Shown: positions 49,616 through 58,366, counted from the first letter of the stretch. The stretch: 58,366 nucleotides of DNA from SIG673 sp045638685 (GCA_045638685.1 JAZUBT010000002.1:1-58366); one strand, 5' to 3'. A program made the numbers and translations. Notes: a model not told the origin generated them from the sequence alone.

Positions 49616-50074
49616 TTACGGCTTGGCGAAATCCTTTTCCGAATCAAGTATTATGGTAACGGGGCCGTCGAGAGAGGCGTCAATTTTCATATCCGCACCA
49701 AACTCTCCGCACGCAGTTTTAAGTCCGCTCTCCGAGATTTTCTTTAAAAAGTACTCATAAAGACAGTTTGCCACGTCCGGCTTTGCCGCTCCGAAAAAGT
49801 CAGGGCGTGTTCCTCTGCGACAGGACGCGCAGAGAGTAAAATTTGATATAACAAGAATTTCTCCCCGAATATCGCTTACCGAGAAATTCATTTTCCCGTT
49901 CTCGTCCTCAAAGATACGCATTTTCAGTATCTTTTCCGACATTTTTTCCACTTCCCTCTCGCCGTCTCCCTCTTTAACTCCGAGGAGAAGGAGCAGTCCG
50001 TTTTCTATTGCGCCTACGGTCTTTCCTTCAACGGTTACCTCTGCTTTTTTTACTCTTTGAATTACAGCAGTCAT
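49616..50074 (-). CDS. dtd: D-aminoacyl-tRNA deacylase
   Basis: Dtd hydrolyses D-amino acids (such as D-Tyr) from tRNA. The 152-residue product has AVIQRVKKAEVTVEG at the start, ISNFTLCAS near 75 (usual form SQFTL), GTRPDFFGAA near 88 and the gatekeeper GPVTIILDS near 140. Length is standard. The N-terminal binding site is weak (AGAC, AGGTAAG). It follows the 62-residue small gene by 23 bases, so both may be in the recJ transcript. Confidence 0.94.
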   Translation of the reverse strand: MTAVIQRVKKAEVTVEGKTVGAIENGLLLLLGVKEGDGEREVEKMSEKILKMRIFEDENGKMNFSVSDIRGEILVISNFTLCASCRRGTRPDFFGAAKPDVANCLYEYFLKKISESGLKTACGEFGADMKIDASLDGPVTIILDSEKDFAKP

Positions 50075-50097
50075 TTTTTCTTACCTGTCTCTTTATC

Positions 50098-50286
50098 TTA
50101 ATTGTTATTTTCCTTCGGCTTAAATCCAAACATTAAATCCTTGCCGTCCGTAACGGTTACGTTATCTTTTTTCTTTTGGTCTTCCTCTTTTTCCTCGGCA
50201 TATTCACCAAGCTTATATTCTTTCCTGATGTTCTCCGGAAAATAATCGGCAGGCTCTGAATATATTATTTTCTCCGGTTTCTTCAT
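50098..50286 (-). CDS. Small hydrophilic protein of unknown function
   Basis: The 62-residue product is very polar (KKPEKIIYSEPADYFPENIRKEYKLGEYAEEKEEDQKKKDN), without membrane segment, signal peptide or Cys. No family is recognised. AAGGAGAG lies 6 bases before the start. It lies between recJ (39 bases upstream) and dtd in the same direction, so it is likely a real co-transcribed gene. The Lys/Glu-rich middle may be coiled or disordered. Confidence 0.7.
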   Translation of the reverse strand: MKKPEKIIYSEPADYFPENIRKEYKLGEYAEEKEEDQKKKDNVTVTDGKDLMFGFKPKENNN

Positions 50287-50325
50287 CTGCTCTCTCCTTA
50301 AATTTTCGTTATTTTTCGCTTTCCG

Positions 50326-52530
50326 TTACACCAGCTGTTTTTTCAGATTTTTGTATCTCGGCACTCCGAAAAGATTTACCTTTTCGGTTGTTCTCGCGAC
50401 CGAGATCTTATAGTTCTCCGTTCCCGAAAGCGAAGCCGACGGAAGCGTTTCAAGCGAGATAAGTCCTACGTCGGACAGTATTAAAAGCGAAAGCTTCAGC
50501 TTTGCAGCTCGCATTTCGCTCCCCGCTTCCCTAACCGCTTTATGCAGTCTGTAAAGCGAAACGTATTCTCCGCTCTGCGTTGCCTCTCGCGCAGCGCGGT
50601 AAACGCTCGCGAAATCGTCTCTGTCGGGTAAAATTCCGTCTTCTACGGAAAAGCTTTCTCCCATTTCCTTTCTGCTTATCAGCTCACATTCCGACTTATA
50701 ATAATCTCCTATACCTGAAATTTTTGCATCGATAACGTGCATCTGCTCGTTTCTTTTTCCCATAAACTCGTTTATTCCGAGAGTGAAAACAAAATCTGCA
50801 GTATCTCCTCTTTCGAGGTCTGTTTCCCATATCGAAACACCGAAGGCAAGCGCGTCTATCTCGCCGTTATCCGTTTTCAGGGTTATTTTGGTATGCTTTC
50901 CGGCGCCTATTGACGCAACAGACAAAACGGATACGTTTCTTACGACAAACACCGGCTGAGGATTTCCCGTTCCGCACGGCTCAAGCTTCATAAGCTCCTC
51001 GGCGTTTTCAAGAGTAAGCTCGGAGCCTAAAATCTCGCTGTCTATCTCTATACTCGCCTCGTTATCCTCCGGATTAATATGATTTCTCGCATACTCGTTT
51101 ATTCTCACGCGAAGCTCGTCAATGTTCTCCGCCTTTACGGTAAGCCCCGCCGCAAGATCGTGTCCTCCGTACTTTTCAAGCAGGTCCTTACACGCCTCCA
51201 GCGCCTCGGATATATTAAGTCCATTTATGCTTCTTCCCGAGCCCTTGCCTATACCGTCCTCAACGGATATAAGTATGCTCGGAAGATTATATTTCTCGGT
51301 AATTCTCGATGAAACGATACCTATTACTCCGTGGTGCCAATTATCGCCCGCGAGCACAATTACGGGAGAGTCGGAAAAGCTGTGCGTTCTTTCGGCAAGT
51401 GCCATAGCCTCATCCGAAATACGGTTTTCCTCGTTTTGACGGCTTGCGTTAAGCTCACAAAGCTCCGTTGCTACCTTTTCCGCTTCCTCTCTTTCATCGC
51501 AGGTGAAAAGCTTAACTCCGAGGCGCGCGTCGGCTACTCTGCCCGCCGCGTTTATTCTCGGCGCAAGTCTGTATCCTATAAAAGAAGAATTTATCTTGAA
51601 TTTTTTGGGAAATTTCTGGTTTTTCCTGTCTGTTGCAAGGTCGATGAGCGCATCTATTCCCATTCCCGGACGTTTCTCTATCATCGAAAGTCCTGCCGCG
51701 CATATAAGACGGTTTTCGTCTGTAAGCGTCATTACGTCGGCGATCGTTCCTATCGCGACGAGGTCGATATACTTACCGCAAATCTTTTCAAGGAAGCTAC
51801 TTTTTCCGCTTCCGATAAGACGCTGACATCTTTCCTCAGGAGAAAGCTCGCTTGCATATTCTCCAAAAATTTCTTTTTCCTGTACTGCAAACTCAAGCGC
51901 GGTAAGAAGTTTAAAGACAACGCCGACACCCGCAAGCTCTTTAAAGGGATACCCGTCATCGGGACGCTTTGGATTAACCACCGCGACAGCGCGCGGAATC
52001 TCGTCCTGACACCTGTGGTGGTCGGTGATAACCGCGTCAATTCCAACGCTTTTCATATATTCGGTTTCCTCTGCCGCCGTTATACCGGTATCAACAGTTA
52101 TAATAAGCGAGGTCCCCGTCTTTTTCAGCTCGTCTATCGCCGCCACGTTTATTCCGTAGCCCTCTGAAAGTCTGTTAGGTATGTAATAACCAACGTTTGC
52201 TCCAAGGTCGCGCAGATATAAGTAAAGCGAGCTTACCGAGGTTACTCCGTCAACGTCGTAATCTCCGTACACCGTTATTTTTTCACCGCTTTCCACGGCT
52301 TTAAGTATTCTCTCTACCGCCTTATCCATATCCTTTAGGAGAAAGGGGTTATGAAGAAGCGTTGCTTCACTGCTTAAAAATCTTTTCGCCTTTTCCGGCG
52401 TGTCATACCCTCGCAGCACGAGTATTCTTGAAAGAAGGCTGCCTATCGAAAGCTCCTCTGAAATCCTCTGCGCCTTCTCATCTCCCACGTCCACCGAGGG
52501 CCTTATAATCCATTTGTTTGACTTTGGCAT
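50326..52530 (-). CDS. recJ: Single-stranded-DNA-specific exonuclease RecJ
   Basis: RecJ degrades single-stranded DNA 5' to 3' in recombination and repair. The 734-residue product has DHH-phosphoesterase motifs VYGDYDVDGVTS near 84, IITVDTGITA near 141, VITDHHRCQDE near 165, VNPKRPDDGYPFKELAGVGV near 182 and a DHHA1 domain with GKGSGRSINGLN near 420, followed by an OB-like region (GTGNPQPVF). The C-terminal extension of about 150 residues is common in Firmicutes. AAAGGA precedes the start. Confidence 0.95.
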   Translation of the reverse strand: MPKSNKWIIRPSVDVGDEKAQRISEELSIGSLLSRILVLRGYDTPEKAKRFLSSEATLLHNPFLLKDMDKAVERILKAVESGEKITVYGDYDVDGVTSVSSLYLYLRDLGANVGYYIPNRLSEGYGINVAAIDELKKTGTSLIITVDTGITAAEETEYMKSVGIDAVITDHHRCQDEIPRAVAVVNPKRPDDGYPFKELAGVGVVFKLLTALEFAVQEKEIFGEYASELSPEERCQRLIGSGKSSFLEKICGKYIDLVAIGTIADVMTLTDENRLICAAGLSMIEKRPGMGIDALIDLATDRKNQKFPKKFKINSSFIGYRLAPRINAAGRVADARLGVKLFTCDEREEAEKVATELCELNASRQNEENRISDEAMALAERTHSFSDSPVIVLAGDNWHHGVIGIVSSRITEKYNLPSILISVEDGIGKGSGRSINGLNISEALEACKDLLEKYGGHDLAAGLTVKAENIDELRVRINEYARNHINPEDNEASIEIDSEILGSELTLENAEELMKLEPCGTGNPQPVFVVRNVSVLSVASIGAGKHTKITLKTDNGEIDALAFGVSIWETDLERGDTADFVFTLGINEFMGKRNEQMHVIDAKISGIGDYYKSECELISRKEMGESFSVEDGILPDRDDFASVYRAAREATQSGEYVSLYRLHKAVREAGSEMRAAKLKLSLLILSDVGLISLETLPSASLSGTENYKISVARTTEKVNLFGVPRYKNLKKQLV

Positions 52531-52615
52531 TATTTTTAAAAATCCTTTTTATTTCTTACCTTTATCTCATTACCGGCAAAGCTTCTTTTCCGCTCCGCAC
52601 TTCAATTTTCAGTTT

Positions 52616-54247
52616 TTATTCTATCGGAGCGTATCTTTCCATTAAAATCTGTGCTCTCGATATTCCGTCAACCGCCGCGCTCGTTATCCCGCCTGCGTAG
52701 CCCGCTCCCTCTCCGCAAGGGTAGAAATTACCGCACATCGCAGTAGCGCCGCTTTCAAGTCGCGTAATTCTGTAAGGAGAGCCGGTTCTCGTCTCCGCGC
52801 CCGTAAGCAAAGCGCTCGGAGCATCAAAGCCCTTCATGCTTTTTCCAAAGCGCCGTATTCCCTTTTTCAACATATCGTTTATAAAATCGGGAAATAACGT
52901 ATCAAGTCTTGCAACCTTTACGTTTTTGCCGCCCATATAAGTCGGCATAACCGACGACGGTTCACGGAGCGTCCTGCTTCCGCTCAGGTAGTCTCCAACC
53001 GTCTCTATCGGTGCAGAATAATTACCGCCGCCAAGCGCGTAAGCCTTTCTTTCTATCGCTCTGCAAAACTCCATAGTTCCGCCAAACGCGGCGCAATCTT
53101 CCGGTGTTACCGAAACACATACAGCGCAGTTTGAGTTAATTCCGTCTCTTGCGTAGCGGCTCATTCCGTTTACCACGACTCCGCCTTCCTCGCTCGCTCC
53201 CGCGACAACCTCGCCGCCGGGACACATACAAAACGTATATACTCCTCGGTCGTTTTCGCGGTAAGAGTACTGATACTCCGCGTGTCCGAGAAGCTCGCGA
53301 AGATTTTTTTCCTTCTCGGACGCCTTCATAAGCTCCTCTCCGAAAAGCGCGTTCTCAACGTTTTTGCGGAGATGCTCAATTCTCACTCCAACGCTCAGCG
53401 CCTTTTCCTCAACAGAAAAATCCGCCGTTTTTAAATAGGAGTAAACGTCTCTTGCGCTGTGTCCGGTAGCAAGTATAACCGCTCCCGCAGGAATATCTCC
53501 GCAAGATGTTTTGACCGCGGTTATATTTCCGCCCGAATCAGAGACTATCCCTTTAAAAGCGCATCTGAAGCGTATTTCGCCCCCGAGACGGATTATCTCG
53601 TCCCGTATTCCCGAAACGGCGCCCGTAAGCTTATCCGTTCCTACGTGAGGCTTTGCCTTTGTCATTATATCCTTTGGCGCTCCGAAGTCTGCAAAACGCT
53701 TTAAAACGTATCTGCATCTTCCGTCGTTAATTCGCGTAACGAGCTTACCGTCCGAAAATGTTCCCGCTCCGCCTGCTCCGAACTGAATGTTACTTTCGGT
53801 ATCAAGCTTTCCCTCGGCATAAAACCTATCTACGGCCTTTATTCTTTCCTCGGTGTCGTCTCCGCGCTCAAGGACAATAGGACGGTATCCGTTTTCCGCC
53901 AAGAGCAGCGCCGCGAACATTCCCGCAGGACCGAAGCCTACAACCACCGGACGCGCCGAAAGTCTTTCCGTACCGTAATTTACGCTTACGTTTGGCTCGG
54001 CGATAACTCTCATTCCCTCTTTTTGCAAAGCTTCGCTTTCGGGAAGACAGGAAACCTCTACCGCAACCGACCATACAGATGTTATATTACCTCTGCGTCT
54101 TGCGTCTATCGAGCGTCTGTGCACCTCTGCTCCGAGAACGTTTTGCCTTCCAACGACCGACATAACTCTCTTTTGTGCAAATTCGGTTGCCGTTTCGGAA
54201 TTCTCCGAAAGCGGCAACCGAATGTCAGTTACTAAAATCCAATACAC
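52616..54247 (-). CDS. FAD-dependent oxidoreductase (NAD(FAD)-utilising dehydrogenase family)
   Basis: The 543-residue product has an N-terminal segment of about 95 residues, then the Rossmann motif VVGFGPAGMFAALLLAENG (about 101-119) and ERGDD for FAD binding. NIQFGAGGAGTFSDGKLVTR, GGEIRFRC, ILATGHSARDVY and CMCPGGEVVAGASEEGGVVVNGMS mark the family. The C-terminal GEGAGYAGGITSAAVDG is also typical. Members are widespread in Clostridia with unknown substrates. The frame begins with GTG at 54247; the binding site is weak. It lies 50 bases from the mini-YbbR-like ORF on the same strand. Confidence 0.9.
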   Translation of the reverse strand: MYWILVTDIRLPLSENSETATEFAQKRVMSVVGRQNVLGAEVHRRSIDARRRGNITSVWSVAVEVSCLPESEALQKEGMRVIAEPNVSVNYGTERLSARPVVVGFGPAGMFAALLLAENGYRPIVLERGDDTEERIKAVDRFYAEGKLDTESNIQFGAGGAGTFSDGKLVTRINDGRCRYVLKRFADFGAPKDIMTKAKPHVGTDKLTGAVSGIRDEIIRLGGEIRFRCAFKGIVSDSGGNITAVKTSCGDIPAGAVILATGHSARDVYSYLKTADFSVEEKALSVGVRIEHLRKNVENALFGEELMKASEKEKNLRELLGHAEYQYSYRENDRGVYTFCMCPGGEVVAGASEEGGVVVNGMSRYARDGINSNCAVCVSVTPEDCAAFGGTMEFCRAIERKAYALGGGNYSAPIETVGDYLSGSRTLREPSSVMPTYMGGKNVKVARLDTLFPDFINDMLKKGIRRFGKSMKGFDAPSALLTGAETRTGSPYRITRLESGATAMCGNFYPCGEGAGYAGGITSAAVDGISRAQILMERYAPIE

Positions 54248-54297
54248 TTTTTACCGTTTCTTTCTACTTTAACCGTTTTTTCTTTAAATTAGAATTT

Positions 54298-54471
54298 TTA
54301 AAGCGCAGCTGAAAATACCCAAACGAGAAAAGCCGCTAAAACGCTTACCACTATCGCGGTTACGTCAAGCGCCGCGGATTTTTTTATTTTAAAATCGCTC
54401 CTCGAATCGGAACGCATTAAAAACGACTTGTGTTTAAGCTTTTTTTCCTGTCCGTTACCCAAATGATTCAT
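54298..54471 (-). CDS. Short YbbR-N-terminus-like membrane protein downstream of cdaA
   Basis: ATG at 54471 opens a 57-codon frame 6 bases after the cdaA stop. The peptide has a basic N-terminus (QEKKLKHKSF) and one membrane helix near 37-56 (TAIVVSVLAAFLVWVFSA), then stops. In most Firmicutes the gene after cdaA is ybbR, whose product starts with a similar helix and continues with several extracellular domains. Here no YbbR domain follows the stop. It may be a shortened YbbR, or an unrelated small protein. Confidence 0.6.
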   Translation of the reverse strand: MNHLGNGQEKKLKHKSFLMRSDSRSDFKIKKSAALDVTAIVVSVLAAFLVWVFSAAL

Positions 54472-54477
54472 CTGACC

Positions 54478-55311
54478 TTACCGACCTTTTCCCTTTTTTC
54501 CGGATAAACCGTAGTACTTTTCAAGTATTTCTCTTAACGCCTGCTCGTCTATTCCTCTTGAAAGCTCGCCGGCAAAGGCGTATGAAATTCTGCCGTCCTC
54601 CTCGCTGACAACGATAATCCCCGCATCACTTGCGCGGCTCATACCGATAGCGGCTCTGTGTCTTGAGCCAAACGAGGAATTAACCTCCGGATCGGAATAG
54701 TTGGGAAGGAAGCAGCCCGCCGAATTTATACGCTTTCCGCTTATAACCACGGCGCCGTCGTGAAGCGGTGCCGGCGGGAAAAACAGGTTACATATAAGCT
54801 CGTGCGAAACCGCCGCGTTTATCTTCACTCCGCTTTGACATATATCGTCTATACCCGTATTGTTTTCAAGAACTAAAAGCGCACCCGTTTTGGTGGCGGA
54901 AAGTCTCATAACGGCTTTTATAACCGCTTCCGCCTCGCTTACTCCCGAGCTCATGCGCAGCTTACCGGTAACTATTTTACAAAATCCTATGATAAGAACG
55001 CCTATTTTTTCAAGCACGGCGCGAATATCTGCCTGGAATATAACGGCAACCATCAGCATACCCGGAATAAAGAACGCATTAAGGAAGCTGTATATCGCGG
55101 AAAGCTTAAGCGCGAAGGCAAGCTCTTTAATAAGAACTATCGCAAGAACTCCGATAAGTACGGAAAACGCTCTTCTTTTTCTGATAAATCTGTAAACGAA
55201 GAAAAAGAGCGCGGAGAGTAAAAATATATCAACTATGGCGATTATAATATTTATATATGAGTCGGAAAACGACGAGAATTTATTTTTAACAAGTTCAGTA
55301 AACATTGTCAT
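54478..55311 (-). CDS. cdaA: Diadenylate cyclase CdaA (c-di-AMP synthase)
   Basis: CdaA makes cyclic di-AMP from two ATP and controls potassium and cell-wall balance. The 277-residue product has three membrane helices (about 20-105), then the DAC domain with LHDGAVVISGKRINSAGCFLP near 184-204 (the DGA motif) and SSFGSRHRAAIGMSRASDA near 214 (the RHR motif). Length matches B. subtilis CdaA. GAAAGGTG precedes the start; ATG at 55305 is an alternative. The usual partner genes ybbR and glmM are not adjacent in normal form; only a 57-codon ORF follows. Confidence 0.94.
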   Translation of the reverse strand: MTMFTELVKNKFSSFSDSYINIIIAIVDIFLLSALFFFVYRFIRKRRAFSVLIGVLAIVLIKELAFALKLSAIYSFLNAFFIPGMLMVAVIFQADIRAVLEKIGVLIIGFCKIVTGKLRMSSGVSEAEAVIKAVMRLSATKTGALLVLENNTGIDDICQSGVKINAAVSHELICNLFFPPAPLHDGAVVISGKRINSAGCFLPNYSDPEVNSSFGSRHRAAIGMSRASDAGIIVVSEEDGRISYAFAGELSRGIDEQALREILEKYYGLSGKKGKGR

Positions 55312-55789
55312 TACCGTATTAACACCTTTCTTTTAAAATTTGAGAAAGATTTTCTATATATAGGGGCGCCGAAAACGGTATAAATACTTTACATTAGCCG
55401 CGCGGTAATTTATTTTGTAATAAAGACGCAAGCGGCACGGCAAATAAGAGCTGCCCCAAGATGAAATCTATGTTTAATATGTATAACTGCGCCCATAAGC
55501 CCCTCCGATGACTAAAACAGGTCGTCAAGATAATCTAACCTCGGTAAAAAAGGGGGTTAGGGCTGCGTCAGCAAGCGTTTTGTTCAATTTTAATTAACTT
55601 AATTTGGTTATTTTAACTATATAAAATTAAATCTATATAATATATGGTAACACATTATAAACTGATATTTAAAACTAATGTGTTAATATTTATTAAATTT
55701 TCATTCACAAAGAGTTTTTTCTCTTTATTTTAAGCGATTTTTATGTTATACTATGGAAAAAGTTATCATTTCAAAGGAACGAAAAACGT
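55312..55789. other. Intergenic region between cdaA and ispD
   Basis: About 480 bases without an open frame bearing a binding site. It has GC-rich patches in an otherwise AT-rich region: AGGGGCGCC near 55362 can pair with parts of GCGCCCATAAGCCCCT (55488-55504), and CTAACC/GGTTAG flank 55537-55561. These may belong to a cdaA leader or a small RNA. A TATACT at 55747-55752 may be the ispD -10 box. Confidence 0.5.
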
Positions 55790-56554
55790 ATGAAAAAGTA
55801 TAAATTGCTCGGCGCTCTTTTTTCCGCTTTAAAGCGGGTAAAACCGAAAAGAATATACGTTTCGGCAATAATTTTGGCCGCGGGAAGTGGTACCCGTATG
55901 GGCGGAAGCGTAACGAAGCAGTGGATTGATATAGGCGGTATTCCTACCGTAGCTCGCTCACTGCTCGCGTTTGATGCCTGTAAAAGCGTTAAAGAAATAA
56001 TACTTTGCGTAAAACGGGACGAGCTTCAAAGATACGAGGGTATCGCGGAAAAATATCATATTAAAAAATTAAGAAAAACGGTTGTCGGTAAGGAAACGAG
56101 GCAGCTTTCCGCACTCGAGGGCTTTAAGAATATTTCCAATAAATCAACCTACGTCGCCGTTCACGACGCCGCTCGCTGCCTTGTTACACCGGAAATGATA
56201 GAAAAAACGGTGCGCGCCGCGGTTATAAACGGCTCCGCTGCTGCCGCCTGCAAGGCAACGGACACCGTTAAGCTGGTAAATTCCCGACTTCTTGTTACTG
56301 AAACCCCCGAAAGAAGCTCTGTCTGGCTCGCTTCAACACCTCAGATATTCGAAACGGAAATTTACCGCGCTTCCGCCTACGTTGCCTTAAAGGATAAGGT
56401 AACCGTTACCGACGACGCCTCTATGGCGGAGCACGCGGGTTTCGCGGTAAAGCTTGTGGACGTAGGAAAGGAAAACATAAAAATCACCACCCCCGAGGAC
56501 GTTTTCCTTGCCGAGGCGATACTGAAAATGCGCAATACCGTTTACGACAGTTAA
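55790..56554 (+). CDS. ispD: 2-C-methyl-D-erythritol 4-phosphate cytidylyltransferase
   Basis: IspD joins MEP with CTP to give CDP-ME in the non-mevalonate isoprenoid pathway. The 254-residue product has the nucleotide loop IILAAGSGTRMGGSVTKQW near 27-45 and the VAVHDAARCLVTPEMI segment near 122. A further stretch (SSVWLASTPQIFETEIYRAS) lies near 184, with TDDASMAEHAG near 210. Compared with typical IspD (about 230), there is an N-terminal extension of about 23 basic residues (MKKYKLLGALFSALKRVKPKR) before the domain. AAAGGAAC precedes the start. ispF follows 104 bases later. Confidence 0.94.
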   Translation: MKKYKLLGALFSALKRVKPKRIYVSAIILAAGSGTRMGGSVTKQWIDIGGIPTVARSLLAFDACKSVKEIILCVKRDELQRYEGIAEKYHIKKLRKTVVGKETRQLSALEGFKNISNKSTYVAVHDAARCLVTPEMIEKTVRAAVINGSAAAACKATDTVKLVNSRLLVTETPERSSVWLASTPQIFETEIYRASAYVALKDKVTVTDDASMAEHAGFAVKLVDVGKENIKITTPEDVFLAEAILKMRNTVYDS

Positions 56555-56658
56555 AAACACCTACAATGGCATTTTTATTCTAAAACAAAACAAACATAAG
56601 CATTTTTTGTCTTAAATAAACTTACACAGCTGTTTAAATCAGCGGAACGGATATAACA

Positions 56659-57147
56659 ATGGCAAACATAAGAATAGGACACGGATACGACGTCCATAGG
56701 CTGGTAAAAGAAAGAAGGCTTATTCTCGGAGGCGTCGAAATTCCTTATGAATACGGCCTACTCGGACATTCGGACGCCGACGTGCTTTTGCACGCGGTTA
56801 TGGACGCCGTTTTCGGCGCTCTCGGAAAGGGAGATATAGGAAAGCACTTTCCCGACACAGATGAAAAATATAAGGGTATTTCAAGTCTTGAGCTACTAAA
56901 GGTCTGCGCTGCCGAGGCAAAAGCGCTCGGATACCGTCTTTCAAACGCCGACGTTACGGTAATAGCGCAAAAGCCGAAGCTTTCGCCATTTACCGCGGAG
57001 ATGGTAAAAAACATTTCCCACGTGTTTGAAGTAGCGGAAAGCGACGTAAACGTAAAGGCTACGACCGAGGAAGGTCTCGGATTTACCGGCAGCGGCGAAG
57101 GAATTGCCGCTCACTGCGTTGTAATTATGGAAAAAACAGACGCTTAA
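56659..57147 (+). CDS. ispF: 2-C-methyl-D-erythritol 2,4-cyclodiphosphate synthase
   Basis: IspF cyclises CDP-ME 2-phosphate in the same pathway as IspD. The 162-residue product has the zinc-binding GHGYDVHR at 7-14, HSDADVLLHAVMDAVFGALGKGDIGKHFPD near 37-66 and the C-terminal KATTEEGLGFTGSGEGIAAHCV. Length is standard. GGAACGGA precedes the start. The ispD-ispF order is usual; the two are separate genes here. Confidence 0.96.
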   Translation: MANIRIGHGYDVHRLVKERRLILGGVEIPYEYGLLGHSDADVLLHAVMDAVFGALGKGDIGKHFPDTDEKYKGISSLELLKVCAAEAKALGYRLSNADVTVIAQKPKLSPFTAEMVKNISHVFEVAESDVNVKATTEEGLGFTGSGEGIAAHCVVIMEKTDA

Positions 57148-57253
57148 CCACAAAAACATTCCTTTTTAAAATAGACTTTTACAATGACGGGTTTAAATAC
57201 CAATATATCGGCATACTTAAACAGCTCGTCTGAACACCCGAAATGGAGATTTT

Positions 57254-58306
57254 ATGGATTTATCCGAAAAAATAGATATTTTAAGCCTTTCGCCGGAGGA
57301 GCTTGCCGATTTTATCACCGAAAGCGGCTATCCTAAATTCAGGGCAAAGCAGATATTTGAATGGATGTACCGCGGCAAAGACTTTTCCGAAATGACGTCT
57401 CTCCCCGAAAAAATGCGCAGAGAGCTTAACGAAATCGCCGTGCTTAACCTCCCGAAAATAAAAAGGAAGCTTGTTTCCGAAATTGACGGAACGGTTAAAT
57501 ACCTTTTTTCGCTTAGCGACGGAAACTACATCGAAAGCGTCGTTATGCGCTACGCACACGGTCTTTCTATATGTATCTCCTCGCAGTGCGGATGCAGAAT
57601 GGGCTGTCGCTTTTGCGCCTCCACAATAGGAGGAAGAATAAGGAATTTACTCCCCTCCGAGCTTCTCGGTCAGATAATAATGGCATCCGCCGATATGGGA
57701 GAGCGAATATCCCACGTTGTAATGATGGGAATAGGCGAACCGCTTGACAACTACGATAACGTTATTAAATTTTTAAAGCTTGTCAACCGCCCCGAGGGAC
57801 TTCACATAAGCTACCGCGGAATTTCCCTTTCAACCTGCGGAATAGTCCCGAAAATTCTAAGCCTTGCCGAGGAAGCGTTCCCTATAACGCTTTCCATCTC
57901 TCTGCACGCGCCAAACGATACCGCGCGCTCCGAGATAATGCCGATAAACAACACTTACAGTGTTTCGGAGCTTCTTTACGCCTGTAACACCTATTTTCAA
58001 AAGACAGGACGCCGTATTTCCTTTGAATACACGCTCATATCGGGCAAAAATGACAGCAAGGAAGCCGCGCACGAGCTTGCATCTGTTTTGAAAAAGCACG
58101 TAAAAGGGCCGCTGCACGTAAACCTAATCCCGCTTAACCCCGTAAGTGAGCATGATTACAAGACGGTTGACCGTCGATTTGCTATAAAATTCTGTGAAAC
58201 ACTCGTTTCTCTCGGAATAAACGCAACGGTCAGACGAACCCTCGGTCCCGATATAAACGCCTCCTGCGGTCAGCTTCGCAGAGGCGAGAACAATCAGGAT
58301 AACTAA
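57254..58306 (+). CDS. rlmN: Dual-specificity 23S rRNA/tRNA (adenine-C2) methyltransferase RlmN
   Basis: RlmN methylates C2 of A2503 in 23S rRNA and A37 in some tRNAs by a radical SAM mechanism. The 350-residue product has the N-terminal KFRAKQIFEWMY segment near 27-38, the cluster motif CRMGCRFCAS near 114-123, VVMMGIGEPLDNYDNV near 157, SLHAPNDTAR near 217 and the C-terminal catalytic Cys in DINASCGQLR near 340. GGAG lies 6 bases before the start. Confidence 0.95.
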   Translation: MDLSEKIDILSLSPEELADFITESGYPKFRAKQIFEWMYRGKDFSEMTSLPEKMRRELNEIAVLNLPKIKRKLVSEIDGTVKYLFSLSDGNYIESVVMRYAHGLSICISSQCGCRMGCRFCASTIGGRIRNLLPSELLGQIIMASADMGERISHVVMMGIGEPLDNYDNVIKFLKLVNRPEGLHISYRGISLSTCGIVPKILSLAEEAFPITLSISLHAPNDTARSEIMPINNTYSVSELLYACNTYFQKTGRRISFEYTLISGKNDSKEAAHELASVLKKHVKGPLHVNLIPLNPVSEHDYKTVDRRFAIKFCETLVSLGINATVRRTLGPDINASCGQLRRGENNQDN

Positions 58307-58343
58307 TATTATAAGGAGATAAAGCTTCGTTACATTCGGGGTA

Positions 58344-58366
58344 ATGAGTTTTCTGAGTGAGGCTCT
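58344..58366 (+). CDS. Possible start of a downstream gene, cut by window edge
   Basis: ATG at 58344 opens a frame of seven codons (MSFLSEA) to the window end. AAGGAG at 58314-58319 is too far (about 24 bases) to serve it, and no start codon lies at normal distance, so the real start is uncertain. In many Firmicutes the gene after rlmN is the PP2C phosphatase stp, but nothing here proves it. Confidence 0.2.

Overview
The window looks like a piece of chromosome from an anaerobic member of the Bacillota, class Clostridia. The clues are the gene set (RNase J, NrdR, HemZ, a MecA-type adaptor, CdaA, MgtE, YchF, a GTP-type PEP carboxykinase, a sodium-pump decarboxylase beta subunit), a T-box riboswitch, many Rho-independent terminators, AGGAGG-like ribosome binding sites and near-consensus sigma-A promoters. 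No prophage, plasmid, insertion sequence or CRISPR array is visible. Genus cannot be set from the sequence alone.

Layout. 1-3.7 kb: end of a lipoprotein gene, a tRNA-Thr(CGT), rsmA, pckG. 3.9-12.5 kb: a polysaccharide-degradation patch with a heparinase II/III-like lipoprotein, a divergent PL8-fold lipoprotein and a broken CE15-like esterase, interrupted by an orphan oadB/oadG-like pair. 12.6-19.4 kb: a HEAT-like protein, a sugar epimerase-like TIM barrel, a membrane-anchored ComEC-like metallo-beta-lactamase protein with a partner, ychF, and an OmpR-family two-component system. 19.5-27.2 kb: proS, a PfkB kinase, ribF, a phosphodiesterase, an acyl-CoA ligase behind a T-box, tRNA-Tyr, tRNA-Thr(TGT), nrdR. 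27.3-35.2 kb: mazF with a long tail, RNase J with a long structured leader, a sugar ABC ATPase, tex, an RsuA-family enzyme. 35.4-38.7 kb: a Crp/Fnr regulator and a NitT/TauT-type ABC transporter. 38.8-45.7 kb: an NhaC-type antiporter with a Cys-rich insertion, a CmpB-like membrane protein, family 4 UDG, MecA-like protein, mgtE with a leader ORF, an XRE regulator and a Cys/Asp/Lys-rich membrane protein. 45.8-55.3 kb: a minus-strand run (cdaA, mini-YbbR-like ORF, FAD enzyme, recJ, small ORF, dtd, hemZ, uridine-kinase-like, rpe). 55.8-58.4 kb: ispD, ispF, rlmN.

The most interesting signals are regulatory RNA and DNA. (1) proS and the RNase J gene carry the same 5' leader, about 120 nt, with compensating base changes in its stems. 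(2) A T-box with a probable Tyr specifier precedes an acyl-CoA ligase, just downstream of a tRNA-Tyr gene. (3) An 11-bp-spaced TTAACA/TTCAMC motif lies exactly 20 bp upstream of the -10 box of both the response regulator and the PL8-like gene, with a further copy near the broken esterase, so the two-component system may control the polysaccharide genes and itself. (4) The PL8-like protein keeps the fold motifs but seems to have lost the catalytic Asn/His/Tyr. (5) mgtE has a structured leader with a 29-codon ORF. All functional statements come from reading motifs by eye; no database search was possible.
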